From Bromus sterilis (Eukaryota; Streptophyta; Magnoliopsida; Poales; Poaceae), in assembly GCA_950022295.1 (NCBI GenBank), contig OX465600.1, forward strand, positions 309,266,031-309,330,030: 64,000 nt of DNA, written 5' to 3'. The position numbers were made by a program, and so were the translations under genes. Under the pieces are notes generated by a model. That model was given only the letters and a program-made list of their open reading frames with translations. It searched no databases and was not told where the DNA came from. Of this stretch, positions 33,863 to 46,633 are shown piece after piece (within the stretch, counting starts at the first letter, position 1; the number at the start of each line of letters is the position of its first letter).

Positions 33863-34904
33863 CTATGGGTAGAACAGGCGCAAGTTTGCCACGTTCCACG
33901 GGTTTCCCACATCTTCGTCAGTCTTTGGATTCCTCAGCCTGTATGTGCCTTCTGCTATGACCTCGGAGATTATGAAGGGTCCTTCCCACTGTGGGGCAAG
34001 TTTGTGCACTTTTTCTTGTATTAGTCGCAGGACGAGATCTCCTTTGCGAAAGGTTCTAGTCCGGTATGTGCGTAGTTTGTCCTGGTATCCTTCTGACCTT
34101 GCTATGGCTGTGTCCCTTGCTTCGTCTGTGGTGTCTTTATCGTTCTGGAGCGCTTCTTCTGCCTCTTCTTCCTCGTATTCCGAGATTCGGGGAGCTCCAA
34201 ACTTTAGGTCGTGCGGTAGTACCGCTTCTGCTCCGTACACCATGAAGAAGGGTGTGTACTGTGTTAAGGTGTGGGGGTAGTGCACAAACTCCACAGGACT
34301 ACGGGTAGTTCTTCTATCCAATTGCCTGCAGCTTGTTCGAGTGGTGCGAGGAGCCTTTTTTTATTCCTCCGCACACTAAACCGTTTGCTTTCTCCACTTG
34401 GCCGTTGGATTGTGCGTGCGCGACTGACGCGTAGTTGATTTTGATACCCAGGTCTTGGCAGAAGTTCTGAAATTCTGTTGTTGTGAAGTTTGTGTCGTTG
34501 TCTGTGATGATGTTGTGGGGTACGCCGAATCTGAAGATGATGGACTTGATGAAGTTAACTGCTGTGAGGGCTGTTGAGCTTGTGATTGGCACCGTCTCGA
34601 TCCACTTGGTGAACTTGTCTACTGCTACTAATAGATGTGTTCGGCCTCCTTTTGAAGATTTCTTGAGTGGCCCTACCATATCGAGTCCCCAGGTGGCGAA
34701 TGGCCAGGATAGTTGTGTGGTTTTGAGTGCTGATGCTGGGGCGTGCGGCCTGCTGGCGAATTTTTGGCAGGTGATGCAACGTCGTACGATGTCTTCCGCG
34801 TTTTTCATTGCGGTTGTCCAGTAAAACCCTGCGTGAAAGGATTTGGCGATGAGTGCGCGAATGCTCGCGTGGTGCCCGCAGGTGCCTTCATGGATCTCAA
34901 GCAA
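33863..34904 (-). pseudogene. int: Integrase region of the Tat element
   Basis: 34904-34314 holds the zinc-binding part (HEGTCGHHAS, later CITCQKFA) and the catalytic core: first Asp in TWGLDMVGP, second in ITDNDTNF, Glu in SNGQVEKANG, so all three catalytic residues are present. The C-terminal part continues in another frame at 34321-33863 (FFMVYGAEAVLPHDL, then RKGDLVL and PQWEGPFII), ending NVANLRLFYP. The switch near 34316-34321 is a frameshift. The enzyme would insert element cDNA into the genome. The upstream border to RNase H is at about 34950-35070. Confidence 0.9.
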
Positions 34905-35072
34905 TAGGGCCTTGCCTTCTTCCTCTTCGATGCACTTTTGTAGGACCTAAGAGATGCTGCGCTTGTAGAGCTGTCCGTTGATTACTGTGAATGCCTTAGC
35001 TCGTCGGCCGATGGGTCAGGCTTCTGTGACGTCTTGTGGTAAGGTTCCCTCAATTAAGAATCGAAGGAACGG

Positions 35073-35937
35073 CTATGTCCAAGCTGGGCCTTCGGGTGCG
35101 GCTGGTTCTCCTTCTTCGGCTGCTTTGTTGCCTGCATTGTCTGTTGGGTTCGCCGCAGATACTTGTGGTCGTTCGTTTGCGTCATCGTCCTCTGTGACTG
35201 CCTCTGGTGCGGGTGCTTTTATTTTGATTGACCTCTGGCTGATGCTTTCTAGGGAAACGCCTGGAGGGATGGGTCCTCGGGTTGATCCAATGTTTGCGAG
35301 CTCGTCTGCTTCTGTGTTGTTCGCTCTGGGGATGTAGTTTAGCTCGCAGCCATCGAATCCTCCTTCCAGGGTGTTGTAGAGATTTGGTAAGCCATCATGT
35401 TTTCTACGACTGCTTCGCAGTCTTCCATTGCCTACTGGACGACTAGGTGGAGTCGCCGTAAATGGAGAGGCGAGTGGCACCGCAGGCTTTCGCCATGTGC
35501 CTGCCATGGAGTAGTGCCTCGTATTCTGCTTCGTTGTTTGTGGAATTGCTGAAATTGATCTGAAGTACGTATCTGAGTTTGGCTCCTTTGGGTGAGATTA
35601 GGACGACGCCTGCTCCAGCTCCTTGCTGTATTTTTTACCCGTCGGAGAACATTGTCCATGAGTTGGACATGCCTGGGCGACCTGGTGTTTGCACTTCTGC
35701 CCACTCGACCAGTAAGTCTGGGAGTACTTGGGCTTTGATCGCCGTTGGGTGCTTGAATTGTAGATCACGGGGACTGAGCTCGATGTTCCATTTGGCGACT
35801 CTGTCAGTTGCTCCAGGATAGTTGAGGATGTCCTCGAGTGGTGCGCTGCCCGCGATCGTGATGCGGTGCTCGTCGAAGTAGTGGGTTACTTTCCTTGAGG
35901 TCATGATGATGGCGTATACGAGCTTCTGGTAGTGCAA
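35073..35937 (-). pseudogene. rnh: RNase H region of the Tat element
   Basis: Pieces in three frames. 35937-35635 carries the connection region (VAKWNIELSPRDLQF) and the start of RNase H with TMFSDG, whose Asp is the first catalytic residue; the rest follows in shifted frames at 35704-35432 and 35507-35073 (LNYIPRANNTEADELANIGS, containing the late Asp region). At least two frameshifts, so not functional. It would degrade the RNA strand during reverse transcription. Confidence 0.82.
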
Positions 35938-36149
35938 GTACTGCTACTGGGATTTTGTGAGGAGCATACTTAGGTAGTAGATTGGCCTTTGGATGCTCTG
36001 GATTTTTCCTTCTTCCATGCGCTCGACGACGAGCGCCGTGCTGACTATGCTGCTGCGTGCTCCTTTGTAGAGGTAGAGTGGTTCTTGCTCCTTGGGCACC
36101 GCCAGGATTGGTGGTGTCGAGAGGGTCTTCTTTAGGTCTGCGAATGCGT

Positions 36150-37255
36150 TGCGGGCTTCCTCAGTACACTCAATTTTTTTCTCCTTTTCTCAGCAGCTGG
36201 TAGAATGGTAGGGTCCTTTCTCCCAGCCTGCTGACGAAGCGGCTCAGTGCTGCGAGTTTTCCTGTGAGTTGCTGTACCCCCCGGATTTTGACTGGTTCTT
36301 GCATCTTGGCGATTGCTTGGAACTTTTTGGGGTTTTCTTAGACTCCTCGAGCGGAGACCATGTACCCGAGTAATTTTTCGGCTGGGACGACGACCATGCA
36401 CTTCTTTGGGTTGAGCTTGATTCTATATTTGTTGAGCGCGACGAAGGTTTCTCGGAGGTCGTCGAGTAGTGTGCCTGCGCTGTGTGTTTTGATGACGATG
36501 TCGTCGACGTAGACTTGGAAGTTTCTGCCGATTTGATCTCTCAGGCATGCTTGCATCATCCGTTGGTACGTGGCCCCGGCATTTTTCAATCCGAAGGGCA
36601 TTGTTTTGTAGCGGAATACTCCATAGGGGGTGATGAACGAGGTGCGTTCTTTTGTCTTCTTCTTTCATCCTGATTTGGTTGTATCCTGAGTAGCCGTCAA
36701 GGAAAGATAGGAGGTCGCATCCTGCTGTGGAGTCGATTATCTGGTCTATCCTTGGCAGGGGGAAGTGGTTCTTCGGGCAATGTTGTTGAGGGACCCGTAG
36801 TCGACGCACATCCGTAGTACGTTGGTGTCCTTTTTGGGGACCAAGACTGGGTTTGCAATCCAGGTGGCCTTCTTCGTCTCTCGAATGAATAGTGTGTCGA
36901 GTAGTTGGTTAATCTCTTCTCCAATGTCTCTGCACTTGGGTTCTGAGAATCAACGCAGCGCCTCCTTTACTGGTTTGGTGTTTGGACGTATATGCAGCGT
37001 GTGTTCTGCAAACTCTCGTGGTATTCCGGGCATGTCGGCCAGGCACCAGGTGAAAATTTTCCACTCTTGGCGAAGGAAAACCATGAGGGCGGCTGCTTGT
37101 TCTTCTAGGAGGTGCGCGTAGATTCGGACCGTCTTGTCTTGGTCCGTTGGGTGAACTTGGTGGGTGACTGTGTCGCTGTTGATGCTGAAGTCTCGTTTGA
37201 ATTCTTTTGACTCACTTCTGCTTGCTAGTGGAAATATGCTTCTGTCTGTTTCCAT
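36150..37255 (-). pseudogene. rt: Reverse transcriptase region of the Tat element
   Basis: 37255-36950 holds the N-terminal part (TWCLADMPGI, a characteristic Tat RT phrase) and ends at a stop; 36809-36602 contains FPLPRIDQIIDSTAGCDLLS and FLDGYSGYNQI; 36601-36338 contains MPFGLKNAGATYQRMM and the catalytic YVDDIV at about residue 31; thumb-like sequence follows, broken. At least three frame changes or stops. The upstream continuation is at 46523-46633 because the Copia element is inserted at 37289. Confidence 0.9.
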
Positions 37256-38620
37256 GGCTATCTGTTCGAGCTGTTGCTGGGCTCCAAGTGTAGGAGATAT
37301 GCCCTAGAGGCAATAATAAATGTTATTATTTATCCCCATGTTCCTAATTATGTTTATATTCCATGCTATAACTGCTATGGTTCTCGAGTCTGCAATAACC
37401 ACGAGGCTCGGAGGAAGACTCATATGCACGTGTGGAATAATAAACGGATAAAAAAAATATATTCCTAGTCTCGCCTCTAAGACTAGCTCAAGTGTTGCAT
37501 GATGGTTCTGTTTTCCTGATCATGGGCATGACTATGCCGGCAATTTTGAGGGCACAATGTTAGAAGAACATTTGTGTTGAATCGACCCAGATTGATGTTA
37601 TGCTATGAGATACATTCGTCACCAGTTAATGGATTATAACACAGAGAAAGTTGAGCGTTTGCATAATTCCTTAGACCATGAGAGTATCGAGTTCCTTCGT
37701 ACTTGCTTCGTGAACTTTGGGGTTTGTTAAACGTCATCTGTAAAAGGGTGGCTATTACGGCGGCTTACGGGTTCACGGAAAAGTATGACAAGGAACTAGG
37801 TAGCTCAAGATTGGGATTTGCTCCTCCGTCGATGGAGAGATATTCTTCGGGCCCTCTCGGTGTTACGGTATCCACCATCGTCTGGCCAGACACAGTGTGA
37901 TTTGATCACAGGGATGCCGGAACGCGGGAACGAGAAAAGAGAACAATACTAGTAACGAGGTAACTGGCATAGTGGACAAGTGTTGATCCACGGGGATGCC
38001 GATAAGTCTCACCTCGGGTATTTGTAACATATCACGAAGCAACAGGAATAGCACACGGCAACTGGAGGTTCACTCGAATATTTATTCGTGTGGGTATAGG
38101 GGTCAATATGGGTGTCCACGGCTCCGATGTTGATCATTGATCGGAAAGTGTTCCGGGTCATGTCTATACTTCACCGAACCTATAGGGTCACACGCTTAAG
38201 GGTCATCTATCTGCTGAATACTAGACAGGGAGTCTGAGAGAAAGTCACCGGAAAGGTTTCGGAGAAAACGGAAAAGTTCCGGAAAGAGAACACCGGAATA
38301 ATTTCGGTAAAACCGAAAAGTTGTTTCGGAATATATCATTAAGTCAAAATGGTTTCGGCACACGCGTGGAAATTCTTGGAGGGTGCCAGAATTGTTCTGG
38401 GAACTTCTGGGATTTTTCCAGAGAGAAAAAACCGGAAATGTTCCGGAGCTGCCGGAACCGCTTTGGTTGCTTTTCGCAGATGAAAATCACTAATCCGGAA
38501 TTGTTTCGGAACGCGTCCAAAATCCTTTTAGTGGGTACTGGAATTTTTCTAAGACCTACAGAAAAGTTTCGGATTTTACGGTCGCAGATAAATGTCTTCA
38601 TGAATAGTGGATACACTATT

Positions 38621-38765
38621 CATGATGATGCAGGCGATGATGCAGCTTGCATGATGATGCAGGCGATGATGCAGCTTGCATGATGATGCAGGCGATGATG
38701 CAGCTTGCATGATGATGCAGGCGATGATGCAGCTTGCATGATGATGCAGGCAATGATGCAGTTTG
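38621..38765 (+). repeat. 29-bp tandem array in the 5' LTR (five copies)
   Basis: Unit begins catgatgatgcaggcgatga; four exact copies and a fifth with changes. It lies 35-180 bp upstream of the TATA box, a position where copy number might affect promoter strength. Gives the spurious Met/His-rich frames on both strands. Confidence 0.93.
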
Positions 38766-38802
38766 GAGGGCATTTTGGGTTTTTCCCCATAGCCTCTCAC
38801 CC

Positions 38803-38810
38803 TATAAATA
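38803..38810 (+). promoter_or_regulatory. TATA box of the Copia 5' LTR
   Basis: TATAAATA in caccctataaataggggtgg, a strong plant TATA context; U3/R border expected about 30 bp downstream. Confidence 0.75.
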
Positions 38811-39390
38811 GGGGTGGAGAGGGGTCTCTCAAATCTGATCCAAGTTCTCACTTGAACTCTCAACAAGTGCCATTGCATGATCTGGCTTTCTTCTCTCCCT
38901 CCCACGAAATAGTTTCGTAGAGCCGAAAGGCTGTCTGGGTTCCGGTAGGAACTAGTTCTGGACGGCGAAGCCCTGCCGGATAGATGACACCGTATGTGTG
39001 CAACCCCGTAGAGAGGTCGTAGTTTCGATCTTTTGCCCGAAGGGCTGTCCAAATTATCGTTCGAGTTTCAAGGGTCCTCCCGAAGGGCTGTCCGAGTTAC
39101 CGATCGAGTTTCGAGGGGCCTCCCGAAGGGCTGTCCGTGACATCGTCCGAGGGACTGTCCGACCGCCTCTCGGAGCGCTGTCCGAGGAGCAGACGAGGGA
39201 GGACATCCTCGCGGTTGGGAGGTTGTAAATCCTAGCTGCGGGGGTCTGCACCAACGATCTACATCGACTCTACTTCCGCTGCGCTACGAGTCGGTAACGA
39301 TCAGATCAAAACCTTGTATGCAGTCTCCATAGTGGTCCTGGGCTGTTCGTAGTGCGGAAATTTTTTGTTTTCTGCCGCGTTCCCCTACAG

Positions 39391-39402
39391 TGGCATCAGA
39401 GC
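39391..39402 (+). other. Primer-binding site of the Copia element
   Basis: tggcatcagagc, differing from the usual initiator-Met site TGGTATCAGAGC at one base; one nucleotide after the LTR. Confidence 0.85.
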
Positions 39403-42400
39403 CGTGCTATGCGTAGATGCATGTTGCGATCTAGAATACATAGAGATGTATGGGTATTGCATAATATAATTTTGGAGTAGATCGGATCTATTGCTGAAAA
39501 TTATTTATGCGGGTGGCAGATGAAATCTGTTACCTGATGTTCTTGTTGCTTCCCTGGAATTTGTGTATTTCTGATCTCAATAACAGTATGGTGGAGTTTC
39601 AAAGTTCTGGCAATCTGCGATCCTGATTGATCAAAGAAGTGCTAACAGTTCGTTGAATTCCACCGTAGTTAGAGAAAGAAGAAATTCTGCAGACTAAAGG
39701 GCAATGCAGATATGATCTGCACGGGGATCACGCGTATGACGAAGTTCAGTATGGGGCTCGAGATTTTATTATCTCGTGTTTCATACACCCCGCAAAGTTA
39801 ATCTAGCGACTTGAATAATCATGCTTGATGATAAACGTTGGTAGCTGCGGTTTAAGTCAAAACCTTAGAAGCCACGTAAAATAAAATTTTGCATAAACCG
39901 ATTAGAGGCGCCTAACTTGGTTTTGCAGGATGTGCATGTGATGTGGTATAGCAAAGCTCATATTAATTTGATTATGTATGAGATGACTATATCATGTAAA
40001 TTTATTAACATGACCTGCGTGTCATGATTCGGCATGATGGCTGGAGCCATATGATTGTCACTTTAATGACCTGCGAGTCAACCTTATGTAATGCACTTAT
40101 TTTATTAGCTATAAAGATAGCAATATTATTTGGTGCATCGACAAGGTGGTGGCAAACTTCGCGAAGGTGAACTCCGACGCAAATGCCAAAGACGAAGAAA
40201 TACTTGACTTCTCCGTCAGAAGGGGCTATACCATATCATGCAATTATGAATTACCTGAGATGTTTATCCCTTAAGTTGCACCCTTCTTGATTGCGCGGTA
40301 GTCGCTTTTTATTAGGGTGATCTCTCACTTAAAATATCAAGTAGTTAGTGTTCTCCCAAATGTAGCACCGTCACAGCATCTATCCTTTCGGGGTGCGCCA
40401 TGGATGCATGGGTACGAACGATTGGAGAAATGTAAGGCGGGTGAGGTCAGACCTCGCAGCAAGATCACTTGGTTGTCTTGACGTTCATGGCAGGATCGTC
40501 CTGAGCTCGGAACACATGCATCGAAAGATGAACAAGAGTCACATAGAGATGTGATCGGCAAGTTGGCCTACCAAATCAAAATCCTCGTCATGAGATGATG
40601 ATTCTATGGCGTTGTATTGATATTTGGATCTTGAATCACTCATAATCAATTTTGAGAGATATTGATTTGAGTGGGAGCGCATTTTAGAATTAACTTGTTT
40701 AATTCTGAGTGCAATTAATTATGAACACTGTCTAAGTATAATTTGCTAATAGTTGTAGAATAATGGCTCGCGTTTCCACCTTCCCTATGAAAATTGAATA
40801 AGCTGTTAAATATCTGGTTAAAACTTTACGGTTGGTAACGTAATGCGAGGATTGTCCTCAAGAGTGCCGAGAAGGATTTTGTCCTATCGCATGCTTTCGG
40901 TGTCCTCCCGCTAATGCTATGGATGATGTGACTCTCGTCCTTCGATCCAAAAGCTAGAATTCCATTGTGGTCAAGTGCAATACGTTTGCTTCCATCAGAC
41001 CCGAACTTCACAAGTTTGGGATAGTTATGTAATATTCATGGAACTGAAAATTGTTTTCAGATACAGACAAAGGCTAAAAGATATGAGATATCCAAAGCAA
41101 TATTTGTTTGCAAAGTATTAGTAAAGTGTTTACTGGGCATTTGACTGATAAGAGAGGGATCCAGAAGAACGCCTGTCATATGATGAAGGTGAATAAAACA
41201 AACAACTTAAAGAGAAAGGAAATGTCCAAAGGGTGTTAGTATGACTCACACGCCTAGGAAGTCCGGGGCTAACGCCACTCTTAAAGTTGGGTGCTTCTTC
41301 TGAGAGTAGGAGAAATATATTGAAAGTTAAACTGTTAAAAGTATAAGGGCAAAAAGAAAGAAGACTGGAATGTCCAGCTCATGTATAAAAGTCATGAAAG
41401 TTATTGATGTATGGAAGGCTGGTCAAAAATAAATAGTTCTTGGGAATTGTGATTAAACAGTTAGTCCATAATTCTTGGGTATTATGATTAAAAGTTGATC
41501 ACAGGAATACCCGCTCGATTGCATTCTGTTGAAACTCGATGTAAGAACTACAACGGCCTAAAAGACTTGCCAGTAATGAGGTTTAGATACGCGCTGGGAA
41601 CATAGTAAAAGTTACTATACCTTCCATCGGTGTATCACCATCTGTATTTATTTTCATAATTCGTTTTAGAGTTTTATACACTCTAGCCCATTGCATAAAG
41701 TATGTTGCAAGAAGGTTGTTCATAAAAGAACAATTTTTGTTCAGTATTATGAATAACATAAAGGGCCATGCTTCCATCGGGGATGCGATGTATGTTACGA
41801 ATATTGATGGTAATATGATACATCCATAACAATGACGCTAAATGTCGAAAGACTAAAAGAATACCACATATGTGTGGCACTGCATTTGGTCACATTGGAG
41901 AAACCCGCATGGAGAAATTCCATAATGATGGATTTTAAAGTCATTTGATTATGAATCATCTGACACTTGCAACCTTTGTCCGAAAGGTCAAGTGACTGAA
42001 ATACCGTTCACAGGCCATAAGGAACGAGCAACAAACTTATTCGTGATCATACATTTTGATGTATGTAGTACGATAAATGTTGTTACTAGCAGTGGAAGTT
42101 ATTGTAACAAGAAAATTATGTTTCTACAATTCGATTGCAGAAAGGAATATTTTGAGTTACAAGTTTAGCGAATGTCTGATGAGTTATGAAAAGAGTTTTC
42201 ATAATTTACACCTCCCGGAACACCACTGCAAGTGGAAAGTCCGTGAAGAATTAATCGAACCATTCATGACATGGTAAGATCAAAGATGACATAAATAAAT
42301 TTGCCATTATCCCTTTTAATGTAATGCTAGAGACTGCGGCTTTTACACTGAAAAGAGCGCCATCAGGTCTGTTGAAATGACGCCATGGTATGGTACGCCC

Positions 42401-44421
42401 AACCATGTTTTATCTTTTCTTAACATTTGGAATATGGGGCTTGTGTAAACTGTTTACAAACCTATTCCAAATCAGACAAGTGCTACTTTGTAGGTTATCC
42501 CAAATTATTGGGAATTCCTCCACCACTATACCGAGGCAAAAGGTTTTGCCACAAAGAACGGTATGCTTTTAAAGAGAATGGTTCTTGCAAAAAGGTGAGT
42601 GGGAGGACAGTGCAACTCGACGAGATAACAGTATCTTCGTCATCAGATCAAAGGAAAGGAACCTTGGAAGTGATTCCAGAGTTTCCTACTGCGACTGATA
42701 CGGAAGCTCCTACATGAGACGTATGAACTTCGGTCGAACTTGCAGCTGAACCACGTAGGCAAAACCCATGCAAACCTCTCAGGTGCGCAAACTAGATATT
42801 GTTGTTAGACAACAGTATACCTACGATAATCAAGGAAGCGATGATGGGCCCTGACTCCGGAATTGGCTAAATGCCAATACAAATCCGAGATAGTTTCCAT
42901 ATACGTAATTCAAGATTGTATCTTGATGGACCATTCGGAAGACTTAGAGTCTAACGAATATTAATGGAACTATAAACTGATACGGATAAAAATGTTTTAT
43001 CCATAAAGCTCGACTTGTTGCTTATAACAATTTCAAGGAATTAACTACGTCGAGATTGTCTCTCCGTAGCGATGCTTAAAGTCGGTTCGGGTTAAACTAG
43101 CAATTAATACATATTTCATTCATGAGATATGAAACATGGATGCCAAAAGGATTTCCATAAGATGGAAATACTACCTCGGACTTGCATATGATACAGTCCA
43201 AGGTATTTTGTCAGTCCAGAGGATGCTAGTGAGTATGCAAACTTCAGAGTTCCTGCGATGGACAAAAGAGAGCATAGTGGAGTTGGAATCTTTGTTTTTG
43301 ATGAAATAGTCAAAATAGTTTGATTTCATCAATGGATAACGAAGATGCTTGTGATTGCAAGAAAGTAAGTGGGAGCATAATAATATTTCTAAAAACCTTG
43401 TGTGTGCTTGACACATTGTTAATTAGAAATAATATAAACTTCTTGACACGAATTGGGACTTCATTGAAAATAGTCTTTCGATGAAGTGCTTGGGCTAAGT
43501 AGCCTTGATATTAGGCATAATTATCTAAGAGATAGAATTGCCTAATAGGGCTAAGCCAAAATACATACTGACAAGATGCCAAAACAATTTATCATTAAAA
43601 ACGACAAGGAGTGATTCTTGCCAAAGTCACATGGAAAGAGTTTTTGCAAGACTCAGTGTCCCAAAACACTGATGAGCAAATTACATGATGGAGATTCCAC
43701 ACACCTTCGTGTTGGGATTAATCATGTATTCCATGGTATGTAAAACAACCAGATATGTCCAATACTCCAAAGTTGTTGCGAGTATAGATACCAAAGTGAT
43801 CAAAGAACTGATCGTGGGACAACAGTGAAAAATGTCATTGAGTACTAAACTAGCACTGATGACATGATTTCTCGCAAGAAGAGATTATGAAGTACTTGTT
43901 GTAAGTAATTACATCGATACGGTCTTCATCAATGCTCCATGCGATTTTCGATTTGAGTTAAAGTTTTTTTGTGTGTAATACACAATATGGTGGCACAGTA
44001 AGTTGGAATTGTTCATAACAGGTTACTGTGGCGAAATTCTATAACAAATGGCTATGTATGTTGCTGCTTTAGAAGCAACAAAGAAAATGTTGAATCATAT
44101 AGTTCATTCATGAACTTAGTATGGTTCCAATATGGCTTTGGTCAATGGAACACTATTGAAGATAGTTGCTCCATAGCTCAGTCTGAGTAATCAAGGTTCG
44201 ACCAGTGATTCGCATATATACAAAGCCAAGTCCACACAAAATATGAATTTTGTGAAAGCGTGAAAACGCGAGGATATGCAAAGATACACACGGAGTTGAA
44301 GTTGTCAGATCCGTTGGACATCAGGCTATACCACATGTGAAGCATATTTTACACCAGTATGCCGTAGGTGTAAAGTGCATTAGCATTGACTAGATTATTG
44401 ACTCTAGTGCAAGTGGGAGTC
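39403..44421 (+). pseudogene. Decayed gag-pol interior of the Copia element
   Basis: No usable reading frame over 5 kb, but relics are recognisable in plus orientation. Around 43025-43140 the DNA (caaggaattaactacgtcg, then ccgtagcgatgcttaaagtc) corresponds to the RT region of BARE1/Angela-type elements, and about 44290-44390 to the end of RNase H, just before the polypurine tract. The stretch 40140-41040 probably derives from gag. Stops and indels occur every few tens of codons. Compared with the almost identical LTRs, this interior is far too decayed for the damage to have arisen after this insertion; see findings. Confidence 0.75.
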
Positions 44422-46522
44422 TGTAGGAGATATGCCCTAGAGGCAATAATAAATGTTATTATTTATCCCCATGTTCCTAATTATGTTTATATTCCATGCT
44501 ATAACTGCTATGGTTCTCGAGTCTGCAATAACCACGAGGCTCGGAGGAAGACTCATATGCACGTGTGGAATAATAAACGGATAAAAAATATATATTCCTA
44601 GTCTCGCCTCTAAGACTAGCTCAAGTGTTGCATGATGGTTCTGTTTTCCTGATCATGGGCATGACTATGCCGGCAATTTTGAGGGCACAATGTTAGAAGA
44701 ACATTTGTGTTGAATCGACCCAGATTGATGTTATGCTATGAGATACATTCGTCACCAGTTAATGGATTATAACACAGAGAAAGTTGAGCGTTTGCATAAT
44801 TCCTTAGACCATGAGAGTATCGAGTTCCTTCGTACTTGCTTCGTGAACTTTGGGGTTTGTTAAACGTCATCTGTAAAAGGGTGGCTATTACGGCGGCTTA
44901 CGGGTTCACGGAAAAGTATGACAAGGAACTAGGTAGCTCAAGATTGGGATTTGCTCCTCCGTCGATGGAGAGATATTCTTCGGGCCCTCTCGGTGTTACG
45001 GTATCCACCATCGTCTGGCCAGACACAGTGTGATTTGATCACAGGGATGCCGGAACGCGGGAACGAGAAAAGAGAACAATACTAGTAACGAGGTAACTGG
45101 CATAGTGGACAAGTGTTGATCCACGGGGATGCCGATAAGTCTCACCTCGGGTATTTGTAACATATCACGAAGCAACAGGAATAGCACACGGCAACTGGAG
45201 GTTCACTCGAATATTTATTCGTGTGGGTATAGGGGTCAATATGGGTGTCCACGGCTCCGATGTTGATCATTGATCGGAAAGTGTTCCGGGTCATGTCTAT
45301 ACTTCACCGAACCTATAGGGTCACACGCTTAAGGGTCATCTATCTGCTGAATACTAGACAGGGAGTCTGAGAGAAAGTCACCGGAAAGGTTTCGGAGAAA
45401 ACGGAAAAGTTCCGGAAAGAGAACACCGGAATAATTTCGGTAAAACCGAAAAGTTGTTTCGGAATATATCATTAAGTCAAAATGGTTTCGGCACACGCGT
45501 GGAAATTCTTGGAGGGTGCCAGAATTGTTCTGGGAACTTCTGGGATTTTTCCAGAGAGAAAAAACCGGAAATGTTCCGGAGCTGCCGGAACCGCTTTGGT
45601 TGCTTTTCGCAGATGAAAATCACTAATCCGGAATTGTTTCGGAACGCGTCCAAAATCCTTTTAGTGGGTACTGGAATTTTTCTAAGACCTACAGAAAAGT
45701 TTCGGATTTTACGGTCGCAGATAAATGTCTTCATGAATAGTGGATACACTATTCATGATGATGCAGGCGATGATGCAGCTTGCATGATGATGCAGGCGAT
45801 GATGCAGCTTGCATGATGATGCAGGCGATGATGCAGCTTGCATGATGATGCAGGCGATGATGCAGCTTGCATGATGATGCAGGCAATGATGCAGTTTGGA
45901 GGGCATTTTGGGTTTTTCCCCATAGCCTCTCACCCTATAAATAGGGGTGGAGAGGGGTCTCTCAAATCTGATCCAAGTTCTCACTTGAACTCTCAACAAG
46001 TGCCATTGCATGATCTGGCTTTCTTCTCTCCCTCCCACGAAATAGTTTCGTAGAGCCGAAAGGCTGTCTGGGTTCCGGTAGGAACTAGTTCTGGACGGCG
46101 AAGCCCTGCCGGATAGATGACACCGTATGTGTGCAACCCCGTAGAGAGGTCGTAGTTTCGATCTTTTGCCCGAAGGGCTGTCCAAATTATCGTTCGAGTT
46201 TCAAGGGTCCTCCCGAAGGGCTGTCCGAGTTACCGATCGAGTTTCGAGGGGCCTCCCGAAGGGCTGTCCGTGACATCGTCCGAGGGACTGTCCGACCGCC
46301 TCTCGGAGCGCTGTCCGAGGAGCAGACGAGGGAGGACATCCTCGCGGTTGGGAGGTTGTAAATCCTAGCTGCGGGGGTCTGCACCAACGATCTACATCGA
46401 CTCTACTTCCGCTGCGCTACGAGTCGGTAACGATCAGATCAAAACCTTGTATGCAGTCTCCATAGTGGTCCTGGGCTGTTCGTAGTGCGGAAATTTTTTG
46501 TTTTCTGCCGCGTTCCCCTACA
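44422..46522 (+). repeat. 3' LTR of the Copia element
   Basis: 2101 bp; same order of parts as the 5' LTR, with TATA box at 45936-45943 and followed by target-site copy ccaag. Confidence 0.95.
45754..45898 (+). repeat. 29-bp tandem array in the 3' LTR (five copies)
   Basis: Same five copies as at 38621-38765, offset by exactly 7133 bp, with the same changes in copy five. Confidence 0.93.
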
Positions 46523-46633
46523 CCAAGCGTGTCACAAACTTCATGAAAGTCGTGGTTGCACTGGTCTGATTTGATGAAGCTTCCATTGACCGTGATGACC
46601 CCTGAGGGTCCTGGCATCTTGAGCTTGAGGTAC
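46523..46633 (-). pseudogene. Tat fragment between protease and reverse transcriptase
   Basis: 111 bp between the Copia element and E5. Minus strand encodes LKLKMPGPSGVITVNGSF and HEVCDTLG, the linker that follows the protease in Tat elements. It joins 53948 upstream (after removing E5 and one ggtac) and 37288 downstream. Confidence 0.85.

Larger units (their letters stand above)
37289..39389 (+). repeat. 5' LTR of the Copia element
   Basis: 2101 bp, TGTAGGAG...CCCCTACA. Contains many ccggaa/ttccgg words between about 38240 and 38580, a 29-bp tandem array, a TATA box, and in the transcribed part several cgaagggctgtcc repeats at about 39038-39190. Confidence 0.95.
37289..46522 (+). mobile_element. 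Copia element of BARE1/WIS/Angela type with almost identical LTRs and ruined coding region
   Basis: 9234 bp. LTRs 37289-39389 and 44422-46522 are both 2101 bp; I find one A/T difference (37456 against 44589). Target-site copies ccaag at 37284-37288 and 46523-46527. Primer site tggcatcagagc at 39391-39402 (initiator tRNA-Met type, one change) and purine-rich aagtgggagt before the 3' LTR. The 5-kb interior has no frame longer than about 96 codons. LTR head TGTAGGAGATATGCCCTAGA resembles BARE1/WIS/Angela. It is the youngest insertion in the window. Confidence 0.95.

Noticed and set aside
38576..39052. 158-codon frame (also at 45709-46185) rich in His, Ala and Ser
   Set aside because: It is the complement of the 29-bp array and adjoining LTR DNA; present twice only because it lies in both LTRs.
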